Positions 1 through 13,200 of a DNA stretch of 64,000 nt are shown here, one piece after another (position 1 is the first letter of the stretch; every line of letters starts with the position of its first letter). Both the position numbers and the translations under genes were made by a program. The notes under the pieces were generated by a model, which had not been told where the DNA came from, did not search any database, and worked only from the letters and a program-made list of their open reading frames with translations. The DNA is taken from the NCBI GenBank assembly GCA_002197995.1, contig NGZR01000001.1, positions 3,720,001 to 3,784,000 on the forward strand, written 5' to 3'. The stretch is from Gaeumannomyces sp. JS-464 (Eukaryota > Ascomycota > Sordariomycetes > Magnaporthales > Magnaporthaceae).

Positions 1-372
1 CTCCGTATAAATTGCACAACCGGAAAGGCAGAAGAGCGAAAACAAAACAAAACAAAACAAAAAAAGAAAAAGAAAAAAGGAAGGATACAGGAAATAAGGA
101 AAGGATGTAAGGAATGAGAAAACATACAAAGGGCAGGAAAGGTGGCAGGAAATAGGAAGGAGAGATTACTTTGCAAGCGGCCAACACGACCAACAGCCAA
201 GGAAAAAATGGCACAAAACATGCACGGGCACGGCAGGGAGTGGACGGTTCAAAATAGCAGATAGAACGAGCACAACTCTCATTAGAAGCACAAGAGATCA
301 GATCTATTCCAGGCAACATACCCGCCCCCAGGCTCACACCGAGATACCTTTTTTTTTCATGACGTATAAATC
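1..372. other. 3' flank of YSH1
   Basis: No coding pattern is visible on either strand. The first 80 bases hold an AAAAC-type short repeat and A-rich runs. Because YSH1 ends at 373 on the minus strand, this is its 3' UTR and downstream flank. Confidence 0.6.
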
Positions 373-3300
373 TCAACCCCACAGAGGCGCCGTGATCTCG
401 ACCGCCCGCTCCACCACGACCCGTACCCGGTCCCCAAACGCCTTGTTGGAGCACTCGACCTCGAGGTCCTCGAGCCAGACCTTGGCATTCAGCTTCTCGT
501 CGATCTTGATGGCCACCCCGGGCACCGGGATCCCGATCTTGTGCAGCCGCGCCAGCTCCGCCCGCCGCCTCTCCTCCAGCCGCTTGGCCTCGTCGTCTGC
601 CGACTCCCCCATCAGCTCGTCCGGACCACCGCCGCCGTCCTCGCCGCCCTCGCTCTTTTCCCTCTTCTCCTCCTCGCGCTCAGCGGCGGCAGCTTCGGCT
701 CCTTGATCGGCTCGACGTGGTCTGCGCCGAACTGTGCCTCCAGGAACATGAATAGCCGCTCCAGGCGCTCCTCCGGGGTGAGATGGGCGTGCAGATTCCG
801 TGTCGGGAGGACGAACGAGTCGTCCTGTGAGTGCGAGTACGAGTGCTTGCTTGAAGATCCTATTAAGCCGAGAAGCAGTGAAGCCGTTAGCAGTAGTCTC
901 GTGTCGGGGCATCGTAATAGTGGGAGGCCGTGTAGATATTAAACTCACGCTTGACAGCAGCAGGGCTGCTCTCCACGGTAAGGAGCACAGCCATGACGGC
1001 GTCGGCAAACCCGTCGTTGAGCATGTTGCCCTCCCACTCGAGCTCGATCTCTCCGCTGCCGAAGCACCTGACGCTGACACAGCCCATAACCAGGTACCCC
1101 GCCACGGGCCTCTCCACCTCCTCGTCGGCGGCCTCCATGTTGGTGTCACCATCGCCGTCTGGCTCTGCCTTTGCCTCCTCACCGTCGTGCTCCTTGTCAT
1201 CCCCGGCGCCATCGACGTCATCCGATCCCTGCTTCCGCTGGGTCAGCTTCCGCATCTCGGGGAGCTCGTCGATGGCGCCAAAGGTGCTCTCGAGCGCCCA
1301 CTTGATCAGATCCACTCCCGCGGCGCTGAGCCTGATGCGCTGCCGGCACACAATGGTCGTCGTCGTCAGGCCGGCATACTCACGCAGGTCCTCAGGCGCC
1401 ATCAGAGAAAGCTTGAAGTCGTTCTGCACCAGCACACCCGTAATGAGCTGCTGCTGCTGCTGCTGAGGGCCGTCGAGACTCCCATCTGCCGGCGGGAGCT
1501 TTGTCGGCGGCGGAATGGATGCTAGTTTCCCAACGACCTTGGCCGTCTTGTCCGCCTTGAAAGGGATGCGCAACTCCTCACAGTTCCTCGGGCTGAAGAC
1601 CTTGACCTTATCTGTCTTGTTCGCGTTGAGCGAGAGGAGCTTTGACTTTAGCCTCATCATATTGTTGACCTCTCCATGGACGAGGATCTACGTAAAAAAG
1701 TGGCGGTTAGCACATGTTCGTTGCAGACATATTGACTGGCTTGCACATGCACTCTGTACTCTAGGAGATAAAAATGTGAACTCACCACAACTGGAGCGTT
1801 GACCTCCTCGATGAACTCCCTATTCTCAGTGCCGTCCACGTGGGCGGCAAACGAGAACTCAGCTACGCTGCAGCGACGTGGAATCATGAGCTTCTCGCCG
1901 TCCGCCCTACGAGACGCCGCTGCTGCGTTCCGCGTCATCACGGCCTGGATCTGGTCAGGCTCCTGCATGATCTGCTTGGCCATGGTGCCCTCGACGCTGT
2001 AACCCGTGATGACGACTCCGTTCTTGTCGCTGGGCGCCCAGCGCTCCAGCAGCTCGCGGCTGACGCCCGTCTGCAGCATGCCAGGGCTGGCAAGCATGAC
2101 GCAGGGGCCAAGGTCGTCGAAGCGGTCCAGGTTTTTGAGAGAGCGGATGTACTTGAAGTCCCAGGGCCCGCCGCCGGCGCCGGCGTTGCCCGCGGCCTCG
2201 GCCTCGGCCAGGCGCTCGCGGAACAGGCGCTTGATGTTGTCGTTCATGGCGCCGACGGTAGGTCTGGTAGACGACCATGCACTTGCGCGCGAGGTTGCTG
2301 GCGTAGTAGATGGGCACCTTTGGTACTCGGGGTGGCGGCCCCAGTACTCGTCCAGGATCAGGAGCAGCTCCTGGGCGCGGCCGAGGGCGAAGACGGGCAT
2401 GAGCACACGGCCACCCCGGTTAAGGATGCCCGTGATAGACTTCATAGGGCCTGCTCGCGCTCGACGCGGCACGTGCGACGCGATGCCGTACTCGACTCGG
2501 TGATGAGCACGTCTATCTGGACACCCCGGCACCTCGGCCGAGACAAGATGCCTGTCCTGCTCGCGCGATAGTCACCCGTGAAGAAGATGTTAAGTCCCCG
2601 ATCTCGATCAGAAACATTGCCGCGCCAAGCACGTGGCCGGCTGGGTATGGCGTGATATCGAATCGACGAGATGGTGTGCGTGGTGTAGTAGTCGATAGCC
2701 TCGATCTGGGGGAACGTATTCAGATGGTCCTGTTCCGTGTAGACGGGCTGCGACGTTGGATTCGACGACGTGTTGCCCACGCGGACGCTGTCCTGAATGA
2801 GCCACTTGTAGATGGCCTTGGTCGGGTGCGTCATGAAGACGCGACCCTTGAAGTTGGTCTTGGCCAGGACGTATGGCAGAGACGCCGCATGGTCTACGTG
2901 GAAGCTATCGACGTTTGGGCAAAGAGGTCAGTGACGTCCAGGCGATCCTTGGCGCATAAGAGCAAATGACAGGCAAGGTGCAGGACAGGACGAGCTCTCT
3001 GGGTGCTGGGTGCAGCCTAGCTGCCTACCTAGCTACGAAGGGGGTCGGAACGAGTTGATCGACGACGGCGAGCTAGGCGGCTTCTTCACAGGCGCAAAGG
3101 GCTGGTAAAAGGTGGAAGCGGGCGACAGGGTATTGTACATATGTATTTGATTTCTGTGTACATGGCGATATCTGACTGACGGAGCCCCGTTCCTGCTTGT
3201 GTCTTCTAGCTGCACAAGGCGGCTGCGACGGCTGCAGAGCATGACATGACAGCGCAGCGGCGGACGGGGGTCACGACGCATAAAGTCGTCTTTTCCATCA

Positions 3301-3779
3301 CAGGCAAGCATACAGCCTGCAAGCCAGTCACATAGGCGTTGACCCCACCCCCGAGGCCCCAATGTTCGTGCAGTATACCAAAACCATGCCACCGAGCAAG
3401 GGCAGAGCGACGGGGAGAGCCACAAGGACGCGAAGGAAAGGGTCGGAGTGCTTACTGGCTTATCAGCAGCACATCTACGGTGCTCAGGTCGAAGTCGTCG
3501 AAGAACGGCAGCGCAGCGAGACCATCGTATGCGGGATGCTGGCCGGCATCGAGCTGTGGTGGCAACGAGGTTAGCAGCTGTTGCGCGACCAAACCAGCGC
3601 GAGTTGCGAGATATGGCAAGCACCTACCATGACGGTCTTGCCCTTGTATTGGATGATGTGGCAGGACCGGCCGACCTCGTTGCCGCCTCCGAGGCAGGTG
3701 AAGACCAGTTCATCCGCGGGTCGACAGGCTCCTCGGGGACGGCAGTGGCCATCGCCGAGGCTTTCCTTTTGGACGCCAT
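373..3779 (-). CDS. YSH1: YSH1/CPSF73 mRNA 3'-end endonuclease (frame-broken)
   Basis: Catalytic endonuclease of the nuclear cleavage and polyadenylation factor; it cuts pre-mRNA before poly(A) addition. The product is about 865 aa, the usual fungal length. Exons are 3779-3628, 3553-3456, 2904-1786, 1687-949 and 859-373. Visible motifs are the N-terminal [10 protein letters not shown] block, the metallo-beta-lactamase signature [13 protein letters not shown] (its first His codon is split by intron 2), GDY/LNIFFTG, the beta-CASP stretch [42 protein letters not shown], and a C-terminal domain with GIPVPG and [11 protein letters not shown]. The start was chosen because [10 protein letters not shown] opens directly into the conserved N-terminus. 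At least ten single-base breaks interrupt the frame: near 3715, several at 2450-2660, near 2320 and 2260, and twice in exon 5. The protein is otherwise well conserved and the gene is essential in yeast, so I read these as sequence errors. A six-glutamine run lies near 1445-1467. Intron 2 is unusually long at 551 bp. Confidence 0.9.
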
Positions 3780-4675
3780 CCCTGCGGCTGTCGGACTGTC
3801 AGCGGCGCGGCGCTAGGCAGCCGGCCTTGTAGAAGGCGCCCTCGAGGCTCCGATCGAGGTCTGCCAAGCGATGTGAGGTGCTGTCGTCCTCAGGCTCTCT
3901 TTCGAGATCAGCGGGATGCGAGGCCAAAGCCCGTTCGCGAATGGATTTCTACTGGGCAGAGCAACAAGCAGGTCTCTAGAGTTAATTGACGGCCGGTTAT
4001 ATGTGCGCTTCTAGAGGGTAGACCCAGGCGCGCGCAGCTTGTGCTTTGTTTGCGCTCGTGTCAAATGGCGGCAGAGGCTGCGGATGCGACAGAAGGAGGT
4101 TGCTTGAGCTCCCCTTTTTGGGTCAACGCGAAGCTTCGGTTGGCTGTCGAGGTCGCCGAAATTGGAACGCGTTCCGGACGCATCCAAAGTGTGCTGCAGG
4201 TCGGTTGGGCTGGGCCCAAATCCAGCCAAGAAAGTTGAAAAGTGGGACAGGCGCGCCGCAAAAACGCAATTGTCACCCGCTGCACGTGACGTGGAGCAGC
4301 CTGCGGCTCCGCCGGGCGCCTTTCGCGAACTTGAGCTTCTTCTCATGCGTTTTGCTGTTGTGAAAAGGCAGCCCCAGCCAACGAACAACGACCACGACCG
4401 ACGACGCATCGCCCAACAGCGACCGACGCGCCTCCAGTCACGCGCAGCGACTCCCCAGAATCGAACCTTTTATTGACGGACGCCTCGAGGACCACAGTCG
4501 GCCGATGGTGGTCGCCAAAGGAGGCTCGCCGTGGCTGTACGGGCAGCTTGCCTGAGATTGGGTGCGTTTGGAGGAGCGCCAACACCATCACCCTGCCGCC
4601 CACGCCGCGACCACCCGCATCGCCTGACAGGATCCGCGCCTGCACCTAGGGCTCTCGCAGCCCTTGCCGCCCAAC
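3780..4675. promoter_or_regulatory. Divergent promoter region, YSH1 / TAF4
   Basis: 896 bp between the start codons of two divergently transcribed genes. No protein pattern supports the overlapping open frames here. It must hold both promoters and 5' UTRs; I could not identify a TATA box or defined operator with confidence. Confidence 0.6.
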
Positions 4676-6808
4676 ATGGCGCAACCACAGCACCAGCAGC
4701 TGCCGCTGCCTGCCGCGCCGCCGCCGCGGCCCTACTCGCCCGCCCAACTGTCGCCCGCGCTACCCAATTCACAGACTCCCTACAGCGGCAACCCCCCTCC
4801 CAAGCGGCAGCGCACCTCGCCGGGTCCTGGATCGTCGCAGCCAAGCTCGCCATTCGTCGCGTCTCCCTCGTACATTCAGAGCCCAGGCGCCATGGCAACA
4901 CCGCCGCCCATTTCCAACGCGCCCTCACCGCTCCGTACCCCAACCACATCGCCCTCCCGCCCTCTAACCTCGCGCAACAACCCTACGTAAACGGAAATGC
5001 GCACAATAATGGCGCCCCTTTCAACCACACCATGCAGGCCGTCCCGCCAGGCCTGACCATGCCCGGACGCACACCGGGCACGCCGCCAGTGATGTCGCCC
5101 TCCCCGATCCTTCCAGTACCGTCCCCGGCGGCGACCCCGCTGACACCGGCGCCGGCCGCCTCCCCCTACGCGACAACAAACGCTACACTAGCACCCATGC
5201 CGCAGCCGCTAGCGCCCGCAGGCGCTATGGGCCCGCCGTCCAAGCCGGCCGAGCGACCGGTCAAAGAGGTGCAGTACGACGTCGACGACTCGCTCGCGGG
5301 GACCGGTATCGATCTCAGGGAGGAGGAACAGTTCATGGCGCAGTTCTACGCCGGCAGCACGAGGCCAGAGGCTAGAACCGGCTTCCCGGCGAACATGCCC
5401 GGAGGCGCCGCGTCCATGTACGGCGCCGGACTTGCCAACCAGCCGGCCCAGGCCATCTCGCAGGACCAGACACAGTTCGAAGTCGAGCAGGCCAAGGCGG
5501 CATGGCAGGATGCAGCTGGCAAGCTTGCTGTGGTCCGCAGCCACGAGGTCCGGAATCCGTTTAGCAACGTTGCTGTCCTCCACAGGCGGGCACAGCAGAT
5601 TGCCAAGGAGTACGGCATAGGCCTGGTCTTGGACCCCAAAAACAACAGCGGCATGGGCAAGATGAAGCTGGATACCGAATTCCCTGAGCCTTCGGTAGAG
5701 GTCACCACCAAGGTCGTGGGCCCAGATGTCGTGGTGTCCACCACCAAATCCTTCCTTCCTGTTGAATCGTTCCTGGCCGAACAGATCGGGCTGTTATCCA
5801 TCGCGACAAAACACCGGCTTAGGCAGCTGGTCGAGGACGCGGACAGGGTAGCGCGCACACGACAACAAACTTCTCATGGCGTGGCGCCACCTGAGTGGGT
5901 CGACGTGGCCGCACCGATAAAGACGGTGGACGCCAGTCTGGCTCTTCAGACGAGCAGTCCGGCGCCGGGGGACGAGAACGGAGCCGACCCTGGCGCCAAC
6001 CCACTTAAGCGTAAGTACTTATATACTCACATCTCTATTCATACAACCCACCTAACGCAGATGTCCAGGCTCGTTGGACACAAGTGGATCGGACCCGGCT
6101 GCGGCATCGACAGGCGGCAAGCCAGCGACTGCGGTGAGCGGTCCAGGGGCTAGTTTCAGTTTGAGTGCCGCGCTGCGCGAGACCAGCAAGTCGGAGCGAG
6201 ACTCGGAGGAAGCCAGGCTCAGGAAACGCCAAAAGCGCGCCGAAGACGAGGAGCGCAAGAAGAAGGGCGGCGATGCGCCAGCATCGACGGCCGGGTCAAG
6301 AGCAGGGTCGGTGGCTCCAGGCACGCCGGGCGGGGCCGACGCGGACGCGCCGCCACCCGTCAAGGCGCCGACCAAGAAGGAGCTCAAGGCAAAGGCGGCC
6401 GCCGCGCAGAAGTCGCTTGACTCGATGAACACGGCGACGGCGAACTCGACGACTCAGCACTTCCTCGATTCCCTGTCGCGCAAAAAGAAGGGCAAGCGCA
6501 CTTACAGCTGGATGGGCGCGGGCGCGGGCAGCGGGGCCTCGACGCCGCGCGGGTCCGGCGGCACGCCCGGCACGCCTGGCAGCCTGGCGGCCGGGGCGGC
6601 GGCGGCGCTAGGGCGCAACAAGGTGCCCGAGGTGACGGCCCTTACGCAGGACGGCAGGTACAGGCACGGCGACTTCAGGGAGAACGGCGAGAAGGGGAAG
6701 AACATCCAGCTCCGGGACTGGATCCAGGTCCTTGAGAGGGAGCAGCACCTCGAGTTCCGGGCCCTTCAAAAGGCGTACCTCATGCTCGACTCCTCGGCGT
6801 CGAAGTAG
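4676..6808 (+). CDS. TAF4: TFIID subunit TAF4
   Basis: TBP-associated factor 4, a core TFIID subunit that pairs with TAF12 through a histone-fold-like region in RNA polymerase II initiation. About 691 aa. Exon 1 is 4676-6010, exon 2 is 6069-6808, with one 58 bp intron (GTAAGT...TCCAG). The first about 190 residues are Pro/Ser/Gln-rich with a basic PPKRQR patch. The conserved part starts at MGPPSKPAERP, then GIDLREEEQFMAQFY, LLSIATKHRLRQLVEDA and TSHG..PEWVDVAAP. After the intron come EARLRKRQKR, VAPGTPG, KKKGK.TYSWM and the diagnostic end GKNIQLRDWIQVLE...ALQKAYLMLD. The ATG at 4676 (context caacATGgc) is the first in frame with the N-terminal block. One frame break between about 4925 and 4990 separates residues near 85-105 from the rest; since the flanks on both sides fit the family I treat it as a one-base error. 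Confidence 0.9.
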
Positions 6809-9800
6809 TGCCAGAGACGTCGCAGGAGTAGTTCGACCATCACCAGGTAGCAGCACGTCTTTCTCCTCTCATGTGCCGCTGCTGGTGTTGGTGGGACATG
6901 GCATGTTGGGTTTTGCCGCTTACACATCCCCTCAATCGACTCTTATTATTGGAAACAGAAACGGACGGTGCACGTGGAACACACCACAATCTTTGCCCAT
7001 CAGCTCTCTTTCATCACGAGAGAGCCTTCCCACCATTTTTATCCTATTTAACTCACTGGAGGAGAGGCCACGACTTTCGTGGCGCGTTGTATTGATTTGG
7101 CATCAGACAAGAGAAAACCAATCCAACCCCGCATCACAATGGAACACATTCCTCACACCAAAAACAAAAAGAAAAAAAAAATCAGGCAAAACTTGATAAG
7201 CCAGGCGTTATATATGGAAGGCGGGGAGATGGCTTCATAGCATTGGTTTAAAAAGGGGAGTTTCTCTTTCTCATTCGTTGCGTTTGCTTTTTTTTTTTAC
7301 CGTCTGTTTAGAAGAACGATTACCCGTTTGCAGGCTCTTCCATTCTTTGTTTTACTTCCTCCCTACTCTTCTCCACTCTTAATACCTTTGTTCGCTCACT
7401 GCCCTCCCTCCCATTTTTTTCCTTTGGCTGTTTTGCGGGAAGGGATACGGCAAAGCGCACGGTTGGACTGATAGTTTGGTTTTTCGTCCTTCCGGTCTCG
7501 CTCTTCTCTATTTGATAAATACCACTATTCCGGAAATGCTCGGCAACTCCAGGATGCATATGGAGGGAGGGAGGTCATTGGCGGTTGGTAATACGGGGGA
7601 GGAAGCCAGATGCTTGCCATGGAGAACGAGATCACCCACAGATTATTGAATGAATGGTCAACGGACTCTGTGTGACGTGCGTCTGGTGTTGATTTCCACG
7701 CGTCTCCACCGACCTGGAAGAGAAGTGACGATATGCTTACCCTCCTTAGACGTCATCACGCCGAACCCGAGTGTCCAATCTGAGGCTTGGGGTAACTCAG
7801 TAACTGCCAAGGGGTGAACGACTGAACAGGAAACAGACCCCAGGCTTTAGTTGTGATAGGCTCACTTGGAACAGCTTCCCTGCTCCTGCATCGACTAAGC
7901 CCAGGATCCAACAGCTTACCAAGCAAACATATCCTTTGCGCGAGTTGATCTGACCAACCCGTCCTCGACTGATCAATATCCAACGCCGCGCGTTCAGCCA
8001 CCCCATCTCCCTTCCCGCTGATAATACCGGGACAGGATCCCAGGCCAGACTTTCGATCAACACGAGGGCCGTGCCGTACATGCGCGCAGAACAGACATTC
8101 TCCACACGAGAAGTATTGTAGACTCTGAAGAAGCCACTCCATGCCCCAAGCTCCCATGCCCGGGAACTACGCCAGCCGTCAGTTACTGCTGTCCGCGTTA
8201 TCTGACCTCTCGCGCTGGCTTTTGGTGGGCCCGTTCGTCCTCCGGCTCTCCCCTGCGCCCAGCGGACGGACGATAGGTCATCGCGAGGCCGAGTTTATGC
8301 GCTTTGTGTCGGGACGGCCGACGTCCCCTCACGCATATGTAAAGGGTTTGCACGGTGCGCAGGCCCGCTGTGCCTGTCTAGCCTCGGACTCGGGGCACCC
8401 CTCAAGACGGTTCAGAGGTCGAAGCCGCGCCCGTGGAAATGCCAGATTCGGTACAGAGCCCTAAGGACCGGGGGCCGGGATGGGATACCGTGCCGGTCAT
8501 CGGCCTGCCTTGTCCTTCGCTTCTCCTACCCCGACGCGGAGTAAGGAGTTTCCGTCGTTGTTGATCGCGCTGTGGGCATGTAGCCATACGGAGGCAAATC
8601 GAAAAGCTGAGCTGGCCGCCAACAATCTCGCGCGCTCTCCCCCCGTCATCGCCGGCTTCAGAAGTCCATCTCAAGCCAGAGTCGGCGAGGGCATCCGCCT
8701 CCACCAGATTGCCCGAGTCGTCCCCGACTCGGGTCACCCCGTAATGCATCCGATACTATGATGCGCGTCGGATGCGGGAACTGCCCCGCGGCCGTCGGTG
8801 GAAAAGTTCGAAATTTCACCGACAAAGAACGCAGAGGATACAGTCTCTCGGCGGAGGTGCGCATGCCTTGGAAGCAGCATCCGTTTGATGTCGGTGATGA
8901 TGGTCTGGCGATTCAGGCAAACACTCGCACGCCTCGGCGAAATTTCCCGCCCTTTACAGTGAATACTGTCCGTCTTCGGCATTTATTCAGCGTTTTCTGA
9001 TTATCTCAACGACGTGATAAATCCCGCGATGGGTATCGAAATATCAACAAATTGATCTGTACGATAGCCCAGACTTTGGGAGACACAGCTGTCCCAAAAT
9101 CGGTATTTTTCCCGTTCTCTCTCGGCTTTCTGATGCATGCTCTCCCTTTTGGCCTGTAGGACATACCCGAATGTTCATTTGACAGACGCCATGCAAAGTA
9201 GATAGACCTCCAACGACGGATAGAAAATACCTGGACAGAGAAAATCGCCAGAGAATAAGGTGTCGTTACTGTCTATTGAAAGTCCGCTGTTGTTTCACAT
9301 TCCAATGCTCTTCCGTATACATCTGGTAGCGCTATTGGAGGCATGCTGGAACACCGCGAGCGTCCAAACTCCAGGGACACGGAGAGGCACCCACTCAGCA
9401 GTCTTCAGAGCCCGTCATGCCGAGAGCGGTCTCACTCAATGTGCCGCAGACACCTAAGTCCAGTAACTACGGCGTAAAGAAACAACTCTACATGGCAAAT
9501 AGCCCCAAGACCCAAACACCACCCCCTTTTCCTTGGCCTACATGTTCACAAGCGAGTTCCACAGAAGCTGGATTCCCGAGCCAAACAGCGGTAAGCACGC
9601 CTCAACACCACCTCGCTTCACAACCTGACTAGCTCGCACCTCGCCCTTTGCATACGTGTAGCACGCCTCTGCTGTGCCGCCACCCTACAGGACCGACTGA
9701 CTAGGTAGGGGCGACGATCAAGGCGCAGCGCCGTCCGGAGATGGGCGCGTTCCCTCTTCGCTGGCATGCAACAATGGCGGTCAGCCACTCGATTCAGGGA

Positions 9801-10228
9801 AGCCCGAACGATGTCAGGCCGCCCTGCGCCTCATGCTGTCCCCCTCCCCACGGGGCTGGCTGGCTGGCGTCGTCCACGATGCAAGCCCCGGGAGAGAGCA
9901 ACATCCTGTTTTCTTGCGACAAAGTCCCTCCGGACGGGGAGCCAAGTGCCGTCATTCCTTGGAAAGAACGCCTTACGGCCGGCATGCACATGGAACATAG
10001 CATGATGGGTGCGCTGGCCGGCATGCCCCATCTCAAGGCCCTCTCGACCCGTCCTTCTGGCTCGACACTCCTCCCTGCTGCATGGCTTCTGGATCTGGGC
10101 TCCGGATGAGGCAGCAGGAGGCGAAAGCAGGTAGACAGGCAGGCGGGCAGGCAGGCAGCCGGCCGGCGGCCTTGCTTGCTGTCCGATGCGTTGGACATGC
10201 CACCGGGCGGCGTGTTTCCTTCCGTCAT

Positions 10229-10255
10229 GCACACACAGACACACAGACACACACA
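10229..10255. repeat. CA-rich microsatellite
   Basis: Imperfect ACACAG/ACAC repeat of about 27 bases in non-coding DNA. Confidence 0.8.
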
Positions 10256-13200
10256 TACGCCCCATTGCCGGCCGGCACTGGCAGTATCTCGTCGTGATGG
10301 TGGGTAGGAGCCCGGCAGAGCGAGATGGAGATAGACACGGAGAGCCTGACCGCCTTTCGTCCGGGCCATTCCGACCGACACTTCCCTATCTGCCCATCCT
10401 TGACGTGGGAGGTCTAGACCGGCTTTCACGTGCATCGGCTGGTGACCGCAGCCACCACCTCGGGGAGGGCCTGGCATTCTTTTTATTTATTTTTTTTTAT
10501 TTTATTTTTCCTCGGTGATAAGACGCCCTGTTATTATTATTTTTCCTTTCCGTTGCTGTGGCTGCCACACTGGTTGAGACTTGTCGGCCACAGATTGGCC
10601 ATGATGCTCGGTGCGACTCCTGCTGTAGCCACTCGGAAGCGTGCGGGACAGCTGCCGGTGAAGATGGCGGTCTGGAAAAAAAATCAAAAATCAAAAAAGT
10701 GCACAAAAATCTCGCCCTGCCTCTTGAGCCGCCCGTCGCCACCAAAACTGCGGTGAAGCCACAATCAGCATGGAGACCCGATCTCCCCCCACCGAGGTGA
10801 AGAAAATTTTCTCTCTCAATATGTTTTCCTTCCTTCTTCCCTTTGTCGTATCCCGAGACCGTCGCGACCGGCTCTAGGCCCGGCAGTAGAGCCGGTTCGT
10901 CCTGTACACGCCCCCCTTGACGACGCCGGGTACGCGCGCTCTCGGAGGTACATGTTTCAACGCGGCGCGCCGGCGCGCCGCTTACCGAAGTTGACCATGG
11001 GACCGGACCAGGATACTGCAGCATGCGGGCAAGGGGCCAAGATACTCCGGACGCAGATTTTTCCCTTTCTTCTGATTTTTGTTTCAAGGGAGTGAAAAGA
11101 AACCCAATGGTCAAAGACCGTGGCTTGCGCAGATGAGGCTTCAAGACGGTCCACCGGCACCTGCCAGCCACCCCTTTCCGGTGCATGTTCCCAAAAGTGG
11201 ATATCGCCCTCCGGGTCTCCAAAGGGAGAGGGTCAGAGGGTCTGTGATCTTCCTTCAGCCCCCATGGCGGACATGGGGCACAAACAGAGGGCGGTTTACC
11301 AGCTGCTCGGTTTAGCCCGCTCGGCTTCTCGACCCGGTAGCTAGCGGCGGTGGTCCCCTCCCTCATCGTCGGCCTCCCAGTCCAGGGACCTGTGAGCCGG
11401 GACGGTGGCACGTCGCCGCTGGTGGCCGACCCTCACCTGTCACTGCCTCAAGGGGGCTGGCTGGCCGCCGGTACGTGCGGTGCCTGCCTGGCCACACCCC
11501 TTCGACCAGGCGTGTCGTCGCAATCGTTGTTCAAGGCACATTTAAAAAAGAAACCATACCATGTTTGATACCGACTCGGTACTTCGCAAGGACACGTCAA
11601 TGCTCTGATGGAGCCTGCAGCATGCAGCAAGCAACAGCAGCAGCAGCAGCAAGCATGGAGTGGAGGGACCCGCAGCGAGGAATTATTCCTTTGATGTTCT
11701 TTGATGCTTCTTCCCCCTTTTCCACACCTCGCGAGGTGACAACGCGGACGGGTCAGGGCCGAACAAGCGAGCTGAGCGGATCCGGCGAGTGGAGGAAGGC
11801 GAGCGAGGGTGTGTTTGGTTAGGTTGTTACGACGAACAAAATAATATGTTGATGAAAAAGTAGTTATATAAAAAAGATAAAATGCTGGGCAGGCATGCAG
11901 CAGTGCATCGTAGCCGAGATGGAGGCCCGGAAAAAGGGTTTTGCGGGGGGACCTCATGGTCGGTGGACCACGCCAGACCAGACGCGCACGTTGAGAGGGT
12001 GACACAGGGGGTGTGAGGCCGCGGTGGATTCTGTTTTGTGCTGTGGCAGATTATGATTATTACCAGCCGGCTTCGGTGTGCAAAACAGACACGACAGCAG
12101 CCAGGCGGGCAGAACAGCGGCCATCCTTGCTTGCTTGGACATCCGACGGGACACCACTCTCCCCTCTCTTGCTCTGCACAGCTAGGTACCCTGCCTGCCG
12201 ACCGGACTGCCCGCCGCGGCCGGCTGTCGTGTCCGTTGACGGGCCAGGCTGGACTCTCACCGGGGCCCTGTCGTCCCGCCGACTCGCTGCCTTTGGTTCG
12301 GGATATTTCCCACATGCTTGGAGCAGGACGGTCTTTCCAACCAGTGGCGCAACAAGCGACATTCGGCCAGGACGTGTCGCAATATTGTGGGATGCGATAC
12401 GAGCCGCGCTTGCTGGGTCAGGGCAGCGAGCAGCGAGCAGCAAATGCAGGAAACGGCATCGCGTGTTTTCTGCGACACCGTTGTTGAGGGAGGGGGTTTT
12501 TGGGGCCTTTGCTCCGATTTTCGGTTTTGGTGGGACGCGACGTGTCCCAAAAGCCCGTTCAATAGCAAACTTCTTTTATTGCATATTTTTTTTTTGGGGG
12601 GGTTTTTTTTTGGTTCAAATGACTCTTCGTTTCTTCAATGTCTGTCCCGTGTTCTTTCGGCGGGTCGAATACGCTGTGCATAGATGTGGGCCATGAACGG
12701 GCTGGAAATCTCCGAAGGTGACGGCCTTTTTTTCTGCCACTTTGCCAGCACAAAAAACACAAAAAAGGGCGGCCAACGCAACGCGCGTATTGAGACGGGG
12801 AAAAGCGAAGCAACAGAGCAAAAGAAAAATTTTAAAATTGCCAAATGGTCGGTCCTGGGATGACGGGGATGTGCAAGTGGTGCCCCAGTTCCGCGACGTC
12901 GCCCGGCAGGGATTGGCTGGTGGGCCCCCAGAAAATCCAGGTGGGCGGAATCGTTCCCCGGTGTGTCGCTTTTGCTTAGGCTTCGCTGGGAGAGCCAGAA
13001 CTCTCTGGCTGGCCACTCACCATGCGCCCGGGAGGGAAGGGCCGTGACCCTCTCGCCAAACGGTGCTGTCCTCTGACACACACTGATCTCCCAACCCCTA
13101 CCATTTCCGTTTTAGGGAAATCACCGGCCGACAGAGCTGTCAAAACAACACGAGGTGATGGACGGAGCCGGGGTGTCTCTCTTTTGGCAGCTGCAAGACG

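Noticed and set aside
1840..2571. Plus-strand open frame of over 240 codons
   Set aside because: It is the antisense of YSH1 exon 3; composition (Arg/Ala/Gly-rich) follows from GC-rich codons of the real gene.
8402..9000. Overlapping 80-115 codon frames on both strands in the desert
   Set aside because: No start context, motif, splice logic or codon-like composition distinguishing them from chance.
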